Positions 12,316 to 23,750 of a DNA stretch of 64,000 nt are shown here, piece by piece. How positions within the stretch are numbered: position 1 is the stretch's first letter; each line of letters begins with the position of its first letter. The stretch comes from Phallusia fumigata (lineage: Eukaryota > Chordata > Ascidiacea > Phlebobranchia > Ascidiidae). The DNA lies in NCBI GenBank assembly GCA_008931825.1, contig QXVZ01020756.1:62001-126000 (forward strand). Reading direction: 5' to 3'. The position numbers and the translations under genes were made by a program. Below the pieces are notes generated by a model. That model was not told where the DNA came from. It searched no databases and was given only the letters and a program-made list of their open reading frames with translations.

Positions 12316-13666
12316 GTGTAGTTTTGTGTCCCCAGCATGTTTTAAAACAGTGAAAAGATATAGCATCTTCAACTGAAACTAAAGTGTGCGCTTTTTACAT
12401 TGCAAAGAAACACACAACTGCATGGTACTGCGCATGCGGCAGCTGACTTTCAGGTCCAGCTATAAACAACTGCTACTACATAGCTGCTCAAAATAAAAGC
12501 CTGTTTTCAACAGTCTTATGCCACAGCTGGGCTAGGTCGACCCAGTTTAATTGGGGATTAACAACCTTTACGAAGAACCCTACTTAGTACTTACCACCCT
12601 TCGGGGACAGCGCACTTTCAGATGCCTATCTGTGTGTTGAAACACGAAAAGGTTGGAGATAAAAACTGGGGTAAAAACAAAAAGAAAACAATGTGTGCCC
12701 CTCAATCAAAATGTTGACAACTCGAATCGTTTGAAGTTTCGTAAATCACCATGATTTTTTAAACAGTATTTTCGTGGACTCGTCTTTTAAAAATAAATCA
12801 TTTTAAGAATGCCCATGTGACAATTTAAATGACAAGACTGTCTTTGACGTGAGTTTCTTTGCAGGGCGAGAATTTTGTTTTTTTCATTCATGGTTTGTAA
12901 CCACAAACGGGTTTTGTGCAATTCAGGATTGATAACCGAAAGCAAAAAATGTTATTTAGTTGTATCAAGCGGGAAAAAGCTGCAGTTTTTTGCACGTTTC
13001 ACCACAAAACATAATTAAGAGTCGAAATGAAATTTGTGGAAAAATGGACGGTGTTAAGCGAAGCATAACCTTCATAACATTGGATCAAATTTTCCAAGGA
13101 AAATGACTCTGACTTCAAAACCCTGTCAAGGTTCTACAAACTTTCAGCGACTTGCACAAAAGTTGCTTTTATTCTTGGTGCAACCAACGTTGCACAGATT
13201 ACGACACCTTCGATGTGCTACATTTCCGACACTTGCTTACAATCCACCGTTGCTTTTTCAGTTGCCAAATAGCAAGTGCAAACCACTAGAATTTACATGG
13301 TTGTGGGTTTAAGTCACAAACGCTTGTATTTTTTTAACGAACAACTATTGAAACTTTATTGCACCCAGCGAGCGGAACCAAATAGGTTGAAATGAATTTA
13401 GCTATCAACCCTCAAAAATCAAATAAAAACCTCGCAAGAAAAACCCGAAATGAGAGTCTGTCGACAGTGGGCTTGTCGTAACAACAACCTATCCATGCTT
13501 TGTTTCGCCAATCGAGAAAGAAAATAAACAAACAAATAATCTTGAATGAGAATAATTACTGAGAAACTAATTCAAAAAGACAAAGTGCGCAGTACACAAT
13601 ACAGGACCCTCCAGTCTTATCCCGTCCTCGCGACGACATGTAGAAAAGGGACAGCAACAAATTTCG

Positions 13667-16600
13667 TCACTCCATGTTGCTGATCACCCGTCGTAGTTCA
13701 AAAACATAAGTCGAGTTGTCTCCAATTTGATCCAAAACTTCCACAAATGTTTCAAATCCTGCCTTAATTTCATCAGGAAGTTGTACAAATTCCACCGGTA
13801 CGAGTTCAACGTTTACTAATATTTGTTCGATTCCTTTTTCTCTAAGAGCGTCGGATACGCTGTTGGCATCCTTCTTGTCACAGTAAAACTGAAGTAAAAG
13901 GTGTAAGAAGTAATATGAAAAAATTCAGATTAATGGGCAAGTGACAAACCCAACTTTAATGAAGCCTAAAATGGTGCCCTGGGGTTAAATGATATCAGGG
14001 TAGCATAAAACGTGATATTAGGTTTAATCAACATAACGCACATCAAGACTGCTGGCTAACAGTATTGTTTAGTGACCAGTAAAAATAGCACAAATCAGTT
14101 CCTGCTGAAAAAAGTTATGCATGAGAAGCAACAGAGCATGCCCTGACCTTAATCTCTGCAAAGATTTGTAAAACGATTGCAATGTATTCTTTGCCACCCA
14201 ATACGTTTCATAAAACAAGGCATGTTCAAGGTAGAACATTGAATCGTAAGGACTCGAATCCAAATTTGCCGTTTACATCGGGTAATTGGAAACCGTCATT
14301 GTTTTCTCCAAAGGCGTGTAAACGAGCGTGCGCAAGTTCACATGCACCGTGTGTTGATGCGAGTGGCATAAACCGACGTAACAACGCCCATACAACGGGG
14401 TTCGTTTCCTTTATTAGCTAATTCTAAGCAGCGCATCCACCGTCGCAATAACAATAACACAAAGACGTAACAAGTAAGTATCGCCACGAGGTTGAATTTT
14501 CCGCAGTATCAGCAAAAAATGCGTCGTTTGGTCGCGCAACTTGTTCTACTTGTACATTAGTAGTGGCGTCAGGGCGGAAAATAGCACTTGCCTTGCTGGT
14601 CAAGCCTTTCACACATTTTTACAATCTTCGTCTGCCACTGTAACGACCGCACATCTGACATTATTTAGCAAATGTAGAAGGCATGGGGTACTTTTCAAAG
14701 TTAAATAAAAAGTTTTTTATTGTTGTTTGCAATTCTGTGTGTCATTTTGCCAAAATTGATATAAGACTTGGATTTGACATTCTGGATTCGAAACAACTTA
14801 GTCAGCTATTCTACTTTGAACATCCCTAATAACAAGTTCAATGTACTCACAGTTAAACAATGTGTTTCGATTTCAACATCTTCTGCACCAACTTCAATTG
14901 CAAGTGATGTGGCATCATCTTCATCAGGGATTTTTCCATCAATAGGGAGATCAACACGAACTACTCCCTTCATTTCAAATGCGGGACTAATTCCCTGTGG
15001 CTCAAACTTGCTGAAATGTTGGAAAATTTTTTAATTGAAATCAGGGCAAGATAAACAGTAAAACTGATTATTACCTGCCCATTTAAGGCTTTTGCTAATT
15101 TACTTACACTTTAGCTTTGTTTGCAGCCGCTCTGATGACAGTTTTTGCAACATTTGGACTTGTAGTACCTGCTTCCACAACAACTTGTAATCCAGTGGGA
15201 CCTTTAATGTGTACAGTGTATTCTTTCATATCCTTTCCACCCTTCTCAACAAATCAAGTCATAATGTAGAAAATAAAAGATAAATTATGACACAAAGCAA
15301 TAAAAACCATGAAGATGTTAAAAAGACAAAAACTGTACCTTGTTTTCCAGAAACCTACTGAGTCCTCCTTTGCGCAAAACTCCTTGGTGATCTTTAATAA
15401 CTTTGGCAAGTACGGCATTTTTCTTTGGATCCCTCTCACCTCCTCCAGCTAAATATTAACAAGTTGTACATTAGGTTTAAGGGGTTGAAACGACCCCACT
15501 ATCACCCTTTTTATTATATTATTGTTTCTGCAGGAAAAACACATGGGTATTTAAACACATGTAATTTTGATTGGGTGTTTTGGTAGACAACTGCTGGGGC
15601 TATAATGCTGAACAAAGCAATTAATACACAACATTGACCCAACCTCCAAACTGAAAGGTTTTATCCTATTTAAACACTGTTTGTTTTTAAATACATTTTA
15701 GGGGAAAAGTTTCTCGCACCCAACTTTGAGGGAAAAGTGGGGTGTCCCTTATTGTGCCCCACACAAAGAAAGGGTTGGAACCAAATTGAACTTTTCCTAC
15801 CCACACAGGTTGTCATTTTATTCATTGTATTGTAATGATAACTTCCACAGTCGTAAAATTTCACATACAAACACTAACACAACCAAAAACGTCTTTTGTT
15901 TGTGGTGCTTCTGATGTCAGTACTGACAAGGTTAAAGGGTCAAACAAAGGGATGACACATCACAATGAACCAATCCACCACATGTAAAAGTTTCAACCTC
16001 TTCAAACAGCTATTTCATGTAAAAAATGAACAAATGTTTTATATTTTGGAAGCTAGCGGGGTAAGGACTGGGGCTATAGAGTAAACTAACACAGATGACT
16101 GTTTCTGAACCAATATTGGTCCAGCTTTGTATGAAACCTACAAATTAATTTAAAAACACTAATACTAGGTATATGTGTACCTTGTTAAAATTAATCATAC
16201 ACTCAAGAGCCATGTAAGGTCATTTTAGTTTTGTCATGCAAACTTGCCACCTAAAATTTAAAAGTGGGAACATTTTGGCATTGGGGAAACACAAAAAGCA
16301 ATCAATCCACTGTTACATTACTAAAACTTCTCAAGCTTGGAACTGTGTTGTTTAGTGTTCAGTTGGACAGAACATGACCGTGTACAGCATATTTCCATGC
16401 ATACATACCATTGATTGCCCCTTTAAGTTTACTGTAGAACTGGTTCATCTGTACTGATTTTGAGTTCGAATCCTTTGACTTCTGCTCATAAGCTTGGGGG
16501 TGCATTCTACACAATCTGGCACAAGAGGAAAGTCGCCTTTCTTCGATAAGTGTCGAATTGTTTTGTTCAGAATGAATCCTGCAACATTGAGTTAATCTTC

Positions 16601-16694
16601 TGGCAATCAGGGCCCTGCTGTGCTCAAGAACATGACTTTGATGTAGAGTAGTTGACAAGGTTAATCCAAAGCGTTGCAGCAGTGACAATGACAT
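13667..16694 (-). CDS. TACO1: Translational activator of cytochrome c oxidase I (YebC/PmpR family)
   Basis: Mitochondrial factor needed for translation of COX1 mRNA. Exons: 16694-16409, 15448-15339, 15241-15108, 15010-14851, 13888-13667. Phases are continuous, giving 303 aa (human about 297). The N-terminus (MSLSLLQRFG...) is rich in Ser, Leu and Arg, suiting a mitochondrial presequence. The YebC core follows: FYSKLKGAINAGGG..DP, then YTVHIKGPTGLQVVVEAGTT, PAFEMKGVVRVD, AIEVGAEDVEIE, and the C-terminal domain FYCDKKDANSVSDALREKGI to VELVPVEFV. The usual N-terminal block GHNKWSKVRH is not recognisable, so this copy is diverged there. A 3' splice-site-like CAG lies 26 nt upstream of the ATG. 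OXNAD1 ends 624 bp upstream on the same strand. Confidence 0.88.
14217..14828. mobile_element. MITE-like repeat in TACO1 intron 4 (same family as 33678-33975)
   Basis: The ends are inverted repeats: CATGTTCAAGGTAGAA at the left and TTCTACTTTGAACATCCCT at the right. Inside, ACTCGAATCCAAATTTGCCG and GGCGTGTAAAC blocks match the copy at 33678-33975 closely. This copy is about twice as long because of extra sequence near 14420-14730. Confidence 0.65.
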
Positions 16695-17152
16695 AGTTTT
16701 AAGAATAATCTTATGCTAAGCTGCAATCAAGAAAAATATAAACTTGCAAATATTTTCACTCTTTGTTTTGTGCGACAAATTAGGATGTGAAAAATGGCAA
16801 GTCTTTAAAACATTGTTATCAAACACAATAAGACAACAGCAGCATGTCTAGCACAAAGGTCACAGTTTGAAAACAGAAAACATTTAACTAAAACCATTTA
16901 GTAAACTATAAAGAGTTATCATTCTCCGTTTTTGAGCTTCAGCCATGCTTTTGGTATCCTTGTCACAAGAAACTAAACAATTTAGCAAAACAAATTTTGC
17001 CATAAATAAGGAACTGCGAAATTTCAAGCTATTGTTGATTTTTTTTAAATTAACTTTACAGATAATTTTTGTAAAATACAGTGATGACTGGAACATGTTT
17101 TGCAAATATCATATTGCATGTAACAACAAAATACAACAGTAATTACAATAGC

Positions 17153-17217
17153 ACTATTTTTATGAAAGATTTCTAACAAAAAGATTTCTACTATTTTTAT
17201 GAAAGATTTCTAACAAA
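17153..17217. repeat. 28-bp direct duplication
   Basis: A 28-bp unit beginning ACTATTTTTATGAAAG occurs at 17153-17180 and again at 17190-17217, separated by 9 bp. It lies between OXNAD1 and TACO1. Confidence 0.8.
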
Positions 17218-17318
17218 TCTCAAATAAATATGCAAACAAAACATTTAGGTTTTTTTGCCTGAGCTGTAAATAAGGAGCATCCAATTTCATGCTGAAATTT
17301 TCACCACTCAAAAAACGG

Positions 17319-19000
17319 TCACCACCATTTTTCATAGTGTATTTGGTTCATCGGATAACCACATGCTATTAAATAGTCCTCAACTCTCTCAATAAAGGCT
17401 GGTGGGCCACATATATAGCAATTGGTCATTTGCTGAGGTAGCTGCTTTGTCATATTCGATATAGTTTTTGCAGATACTTTAGATTCTGTAATTGAAGTAA
17501 ATGGTGTCTCATACGCATGTTTGTCCTTCACTTTTTCCTTTGTAACATGAAAATGACAGAGTGCATTTGTTGTCGTGCAAATTTCTTTAATTTTGTCCTG
17601 AAAAACAAATTTGACAATTTTAAAGCTGACAGTGCTTTGGGTCCATAATCAATCCGTACTATGAGATAGATAGTAAGGCATGAATACAAAATCTATCCTT
17701 AACAAAGAATAAAATAAAAATCAAAGAAATATTTTTATTACGATATTCCTAAATAAGTTTTACCTGAAATATTAGGTCTTCACATGTTTTTGCACTGTAG
17801 ATTAAAGCAGTTTTGCCCTCCAGTTTGCTTGTAGAATCAGCAACATCACAAAATCTATCCCTGAAAAAAATTTTCGTTGTTAATGCAGGGTGTTTTCTTT
17901 GAAGGTAATAACAGGGCAAAAAGACTGTGCTAGTGACATCTTGGAATGGATTGTTTGTTCTAATTGTTAGTTATTTTTTTCTGTGATAAAAAAATCTATT
18001 GTTAAATACTACAAACAAATACAAACCTTTTGTGCCAAAATATTGAGAGCAAGGGGTTGATCCCGACGCCTCCAGCAATTAGTAATGTGTTGTAAAAGGG
18101 TTTGTGTGTATAGAAAAAATTCCCACCAACTCTTACTTGGACATTATTGCCCACCTTGCACTAAAAACAAAAAATCAATTTAAATTGGTATTGTTTAAGG
18201 TATGCTTATTTTGCATTGTAGAGTCACATTTCAAATATATTGGTTGATTTATTACATTCTTCTTCAAAGGAAAGTAAACTATTTTAAGCAACCTACAACC
18301 AACACTTCAATATACCTTAGTGTGGACCCAGTGAGCTGGGGGATGATCACTAAATTTTACGGCCAGTTCAATTATTCCATTATCTTTTAGATCTTTCGGA
18401 GAATTGCAGATTGAAAATCCCCCTATAGTGTCAACACCAGGGATAAACATATCCACCCACTGTCCAGCCTAAAGTTGTACAAGAGTATGGTTTGTAAATC
18501 CAATAGTCCTCCAAGTTAACTATGAATACCTTGAAGTTTGCATCTGATCTTTGTTTTTCTGAGACAAAAAGCTGTAGTCCCTTGATTGAACTTGACAAAC
18601 TGTCAATCTTAACCACTTCAGCTGTGCATAGCGATTTCTGTCGTGGACTGTGTTCCGTTCTTTTCATGTGATCCCTTGTACGTGGCTTCAAATCTGCAAA
18701 TATAGTTCAGTGAGTTAGATGAGAAGTGATGGCAAGGCGTACTTGGGCAATATTTCAATTACACAAGCACTATTTAACTGTTACCTTTTGCAGAGTTTTC
18801 ATCCTTGGCAAACAGGCATGTTACACTGTAACAAACATAAATTTAAAAACAGATAACCTGTAGTTCTGGCAAATATTTTTTGTTCACAATATTATAGGCA
18901 TTTTATTACACTAATCCACTTATAACTGTGCAAAATACCTGGTGTAAACTCTTCTTGGAAATACTTTGCAAAGTTTGCGCTGTACAGATCGTAAACTCAT
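17319..19000 (-). CDS. OXNAD1: Oxidoreductase NAD-binding domain-containing protein 1
   Basis: Predicted FAD/NAD(P)-binding oxidoreductase of the ferredoxin-reductase fold; substrate unknown. Exons: 19000-18939, 18825-18785, 18693-18530, 18468-18316, 18160-18027, 17860-17764, 17597-17319. All seven join in phase, giving 309 aa (human about 312). Motifs in order: a basic N-terminus ([17 protein letters not shown]) suiting mitochondrial import, [11 protein letters not shown], the FAD part [11 protein letters not shown] with [29 protein letters not shown], the NAD loop [16 protein letters not shown], and the C-terminal CYICGPPAF with YEKWW at the very end. An acceptor-like TAG lies 17 nt upstream of the ATG, after a T-rich tract. 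Confidence 0.93.
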
Positions 19001-19553
19001 AACAAAGTTTTTACTTTCTACATTAGACAACACATACAAAACAACTTATTTGTGTTACTTTAAGCTAGTGTGACTGATCCAGACGATCAAGATGTTAGAC
19101 GCACATAAATCCGTGAACACTTGCTTAAGAGGCAGTTAGACGAGCAGTCAAAATGAAGTGGGTCAAAGGGAAACACCCTCTGCGAAACGACAACTTTGTT
19201 GAGGCAACAATGCTTGCAGGCCACAATTGGCTACTGGGTACTGCCACTGGGTTCTTTTGGTAGAATTTAAGCTGCAGCCTTTTTTTCACTCACAGGGTTT
19301 CAAATCAGGTACATCCCAATTGTTATTTTGCACCAAATACAGCAGACTGCTAAATGTAAACCAAACGTGCTGCGATAGTTTTCTGAAGATAAGCCTATGG
19401 CAGTGGGTAAAAGGTAGACCAGACCAGACCAACGAAAAACGCGGACCACTTAGTTTTCCTCGGCGCTGTGGATATCTAGTAATTTCCAACACAATTAAAT
19501 CACTGATTGCAATCAAAACCAGATTTTTAGCTGAAACTAGCATTAAATTATCA

Positions 19554-20924
19554 AGTCAAGTCAAGTCAAGTCAAGTCAAGTTTATTTATTTGCATTGTCA
19601 CTTCATCAATTCGTCATCGTTAAAAGGTTTCATAAAACAGCAAGGACACCGAAAAAACCATAGGTTATCGAGTCAAGTGTCCTGTTTCGAAAGGTGGTTG
19701 AAGTGTACTGGGTGTGTTCTGCCGTAGGATCGCAACCGACCGCACAAACTGACGGGGTACAGCCGGTTGCATAGAACGGTGGTCGAACCCGCAGGTTCTG
19801 CTGGCCAAATCAAACCCGCCTAAACGGAAACACCAGCGCGGTTCCTCGGAACGTTTCCTGTGATCCGTTAGGCAGACCCGGGTGTCCCGAGGACAGTCAC
19901 TGGCGGCGAGGGCAGGTGGTCCGGCAGCTTCCGCCGCGCATCCCCTCCTNNNNNNNNNNNNNNNNNNNNNNNNNNNNNNNNNNNNNNNNNNNNNNNNNNN
20001 NNNNNNNNNNNNNNNNNNNNNNNNNNNNNNNNNNNNNNNNNNNNNNNNNNNNNNNNNNNNNNNNNNNNNNNNNNNNNNNNNNNNNNNNNNNNNNNNNNNN
20101 NNNNNNNNNNNNNNNNNTCTGCTGGCCAAATCAAACCCGCCTAAACGGAAACACCAGCGCGGTTCCTCGGAACGTTTCCTGTGATCCGTTAGGCAGACCC
20201 GGGTGTCCCGAGGACAGTCACTGACGGCGAAGACAGGTGGTCCGGCAGCTTCCGCCGCGCATCCCCTCCTCTGCTGTAGTAAGATCGATGTCGGAGATCT
20301 CAGATGGTGATTCGCTTTGGAGGGTGCTGCACTATCCTCATCCCGATTGGCTGATCTGAAACAGTCAAATCCTACGGCAGTTTTTTGTTCTTTTGTGTGA
20401 CTGATTAATGTAATTCATTTATATGAGTTGCTAGAGTTAAAAAAAAAACATAAAAACAGTAAAAAACAACACTAAGATAAAACTGGAGGAAAACAAATGG
20501 AAAAGGGTGAAAAGAAGACAAAGCTGATTTTAAGTAATGTGTGTGTGAGGGCACGGGAGCGGAGGTGTTTCAGGTGTGGAGGAGTCGTATTGGTTTAGTA
20601 GCTGTAAGCGATATTTTTTCATAAAGGAGGAGCGTGAGAGCGACTTTGTGACGTGTGGTATTTCTTCCCATACTTTTGGACCTCGATGACAAATTGACCT
20701 TGAACCAATCGCGGTGCTTATTCGGGGATGGAAATAATTCTGGCAGTCAGCGCTTCTGGTGTTGTGATTGTGGACTGACGTAACAGGTACAAACAGGGAG
20801 CTGTATGTGGAGGGTAGAGCACCANCATAGATGTTCTGGGTGTTTTTTAGGGGGTCAATTAGATGAAGTTCATCCTGCTCCCATTCCTCCTATTGGAGGT
20901 TTTCGTCCTGGATTTTTTTAGAAA
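19554..20924 (-). mobile_element. 5'-truncated non-LTR retrotransposon (CR1/L2-like LINE)
   Basis: Minus-strand reading of about 20880-20530 gives the typical C-terminal end of a LINE reverse transcriptase: YSSLFVPVTSVHNHNTRSAD, then SICHRGPKVWEEIPHVTKSL, then KKYRLQLLNQY and a stop at 20530. The 3' end is an AATAAA-containing run followed by repeated CTTGA units (19554-19583), the microsatellite tail seen in CR1/L2-type elements. It sits exactly between the arms of the hAT palindrome, so it is the younger insertion. One undetermined base lies at 20824. The 3' UTR is interrupted by GC-rich tandem sequence and a gap. Confidence 0.75.
19797..20270. repeat. GC-rich 153-bp tandem repeat around an assembly gap
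   Basis: The 153 bp at 19797-19949 recur at 20118-20270 with three G-to-A differences. Between them are 168 undetermined bases (19950-20117), close to one more unit. The copy after the gap is followed by TCTGCTG, the start of the unit again. Base composition is strikingly GC-rich against the AT-rich surroundings. The block is bounded by an inverted pair CTGCCGTAGGAT (19718) and ATCCTACGGCAG (about 20366), so it may be a nested element. Confidence 0.7.
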
Positions 20925-21801
20925 TGATAATTTAATGCTATTTTCAGCTAAAAATCTGGTTTTGATTGCAATCAGTGATTTAATTGTGTTGGAAATTACT
21001 AGATATCCACAGCGCCGAGGAAAACTAAGTGGTCCGCGTTTTTCGTTGGTCTGGTCTGGTCTACCTTTACCCATTGCCTAAGCCTATAAACCTATAACTC
21101 TCCATGCACAACGAAGCTTGATGATGCGCAATATTGTTACGCACCAAACCGTGGCGAGTTTTTGCCGGCATAAACAACTTAATTTATTCTGTTCGATGAC
21201 AGCAAATTTGATTTTGTGACCGACAATTCTGTGCAGTAACGAAGAACACTATACAGAACGCTTACAGTATTATTTGGTAGTAATAACATAAAGCAAACCT
21301 TAAGTTAATTTTGGATGCTATTTCCTAAATGGGGATGTCAAAAAAAAATATCCCATGGTTGTACATTTGCTTGCCTGAAACAAAATTATTACAGAAAGTG
21401 TATTTCATTGGGCGGAAAATCACCACACACAATTTCAGACAAAAAATATAATAGACACAGGGAATGTGCAAGGCCAAGCTAAATACTCAATACTTGGCAT
21501 CGCCATTTTTTTAGGCTTAGTGCTGGGCGGAGAATTTATTTGATGCTTAGTGTTAGTGCTTTGTTTTCAATTTGCACACATTTAGAAAACGTTCTGCATT
21601 TAAAAATGAATGTTGGAGTTCACCCACATTTTGAGCCACAGATTGCAAAAAAATTATATGCCATCACCATTTACAATTTCAGTACAAGGGTCTGCGCACC
21701 ATATTCAAACACACAGAAGGTGCAGATACTCTTTGACAACACCAATCACTTGGAGAGGGAACTGTCCATCCTGGTATAGCACAACCAATCCTGTGTTCTA
21801 G

Positions 21802-23750
21802 TTAGTTTTCGGGTCGTGGTCGAAGTATTAATCTTCCACTCTAGAATCATTACGAATTCCTTATTTTTGTTTCATAATCAAAACACACAATACTTTTTAA
21901 GTGGTAAATAATAACAAAACAAAAACAAATTATGCTAGTGAAAAACTTAATATACATCTTCAAACATTAAGAGATATATATAGCTATATATAGGCACCTG
22001 TACCCAAACAATCATTAACTCTTCACCCCTCAAACATTTTACACCCAAAAAATATTTTACCAACCATTTCTCACATTAGCAGGACAATTAGTGCTAATAT
22101 AAAGCTAAAGCGATTACAATTCAATAAAATATTACCTCATCACAGGACATGTTATAGTCTTCTAATACTGTTTGCAGCCTGCCAACAATTCTGCAAATAA
22201 AGCAATTGCATTCATGCAATGGAAAAACTACAGAAAATACCCAGTTTTTGACAAACATGGTTAGGAGTGCAAAATTTACATCATATTATTTAAACATCTA
22301 TGTATTACAAACTTACATCGATGGTGCCACAATACGCTTATGGATTCCGGCAAAAAACAGAAGAATTAATATCACAGAGCTGAAGGTGAAAAAAGGATGA
22401 AGCCACAGTGATTTTAAAAAAGGTTCCTGAAAAGGTTTGATTTTTAAATAAGTTGATAGATTCTACAAAGCCAATAAAATATGAAACATGTCATTTTGTT
22501 GTGGTAAATAAAGCACCTTAGATTTTCTACAGTGCACCAAAAAATTTCAACTTTCAAATCTCTTTTTGTCACACTGTATTGGTGAATTGGCCAAAAAACT
22601 TATACAAAGTAATCAAACTCTTTCTAATCATACATCATACTATCTAGGTTATACCCTTGATGTGTTTGGATCCATCAGCCACAACCATGCTCCAGTTGCC
22701 GTACAGACTGATACAATAATCAGAATAACTAAAAAAATAAAGTGAAAATTCAGATTTATACTTTGACAATCCGTTTAGTGACAAACTACATACTTCTCCA
22801 TCTTGACGTTGATGGTTGTAGGAAGGAAATATATTCCATAATCCTTCGCTCAAAGGCCTTTAAATCTGCAAAAAATTTAACACCCTAATTAGAGGCAAGT
22901 TTAAATTCAATCTAAGGTTCAAGGAATGTCATGCAAACAAAAATCTATACCATTGTTTTAACAATTACACAAATGGTCATCATCTGAATGCCTGAAGAGT
23001 ACAATTACATTCTTAAATGCAAGTATGCTGCTTTAAATTGTGAGAACCCACGTATGGTAAACTTTCATGCCCAAAAAATAAACCTTAGAAAATGTAGTGC
23101 CTACAAAAAGGAATTAATAAAAGTTTGCCTAGACATGTTTCTCTTTTAGTCACATATTCAGTAACATAGCTAAGAACAGTCGATTTACAAGTGTAAAGTC
23201 ATACATAAAAGTGGGCCTGGTGACATGATGGTTTATTTTTCACATTGCAATGACTTTGCTATTAAACTGTTGTACTGCCAGGATAGTCAGCACCAACAGA
23301 TCAACAGTCATGTGGTTACAAGGCTGTGGGTTCTACTTCTAATCCCTGTGTTAATCCAAATTAAAGTTAAAAACTTTCACAAATAAAAAACAAAACAAAA
23401 TGAGAACAGATTAGCAACGTGGCAGGCAGCTTGATGACATACTCAATATAAGCATGGGGGTGCTGGGGTTTTTTTGACCACCAAGAATAAAAACGAAACA
23501 AACAAACAAGCTTTTTGCCTCATTATCATTCTGTTATTTTTATGAATGTTTTCGAGGTCAGGGATTTGTTAACCTTTGTTTTAGTGTGTTGAACCCCTGT
23601 CTTTCGTGTTTCTCAGAAAAACACAACGGACGGGCTATGGCGGAATCAAAACTTAGGGCTAAAGTAGTTAAGTACCAATGATTGACATTCACTGATTTCT
23701 TATACCCATTCGAAAAGTAACAAACCTTCGGTTTGGTCCACGGAATTCAT
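21802..23750 (-). CDS. CNEP1R1: CTD nuclear envelope phosphatase 1 regulatory subunit 1 (TMEM188)
   Basis: Two-pass membrane protein of the nuclear envelope/ER that binds the phosphatase CTDNEP1, which dephosphorylates lipin and so limits membrane lipid synthesis. Exons: 23750-23726, 22865-22794, 22728-22655, 22426-22317, 22190-22136, 21840-21802. All phases fit, giving 124 aa (human 125). Sequence in order: [30 protein letters not shown], first membrane span [31 protein letters not shown] with second span [24 protein letters not shown], and C-terminus [12 protein letters not shown]. The first and last exons are very short (25 and 39 nt). The family is highly conserved and the match is end to end. 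Confidence 0.95.

Larger units (their letters stand above)
9216..13666. other. Intergenic region with MITEs, no gene seen
   Basis: No exon chain or recognised protein motif. Besides the two elements listed separately, it holds a short segment near 10415-10443 ending CGGTTTGGCTACCCCTG-like (a hAT-style terminus without a clear partner). A segment at about 11790-11970 repeats the motif CCAGGAGGGGGC at both ends, as decayed transposon copies do. A related GGAGGGGCC segment occurs near 57785 in the CUB gene. Confidence 0.5.
19399..21079. mobile_element. Palindromic hAT-type element split by a later LINE insertion
   Basis: Two arms of about 155 bp (19399-19553 and 20925-21079) are nearly exact inverted copies. 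Shared blocks include GGTAGACCAGACCAGACC and GCGCTGTGGATATCTAGTAA. They are flanked by identical 8-mers AAGCCTAT at 19391-19398 and 21080-21087, a hAT-length target duplication. Before disruption the element would have been a short, nearly loopless palindrome. A LINE 3' end now separates the arms. Confidence 0.8.

Noticed and set aside
18431-18691. 86-codon minus-strand frame as a single OXNAD1 exon
   Set aside because: It reads through an intron (18469-18529); the real exons on either side are 18693-18530 and 18468-18316.
19882-20224. Long frames crossing the 19950-20117 gap
   Set aside because: They exist only because undetermined bases contain no stops.
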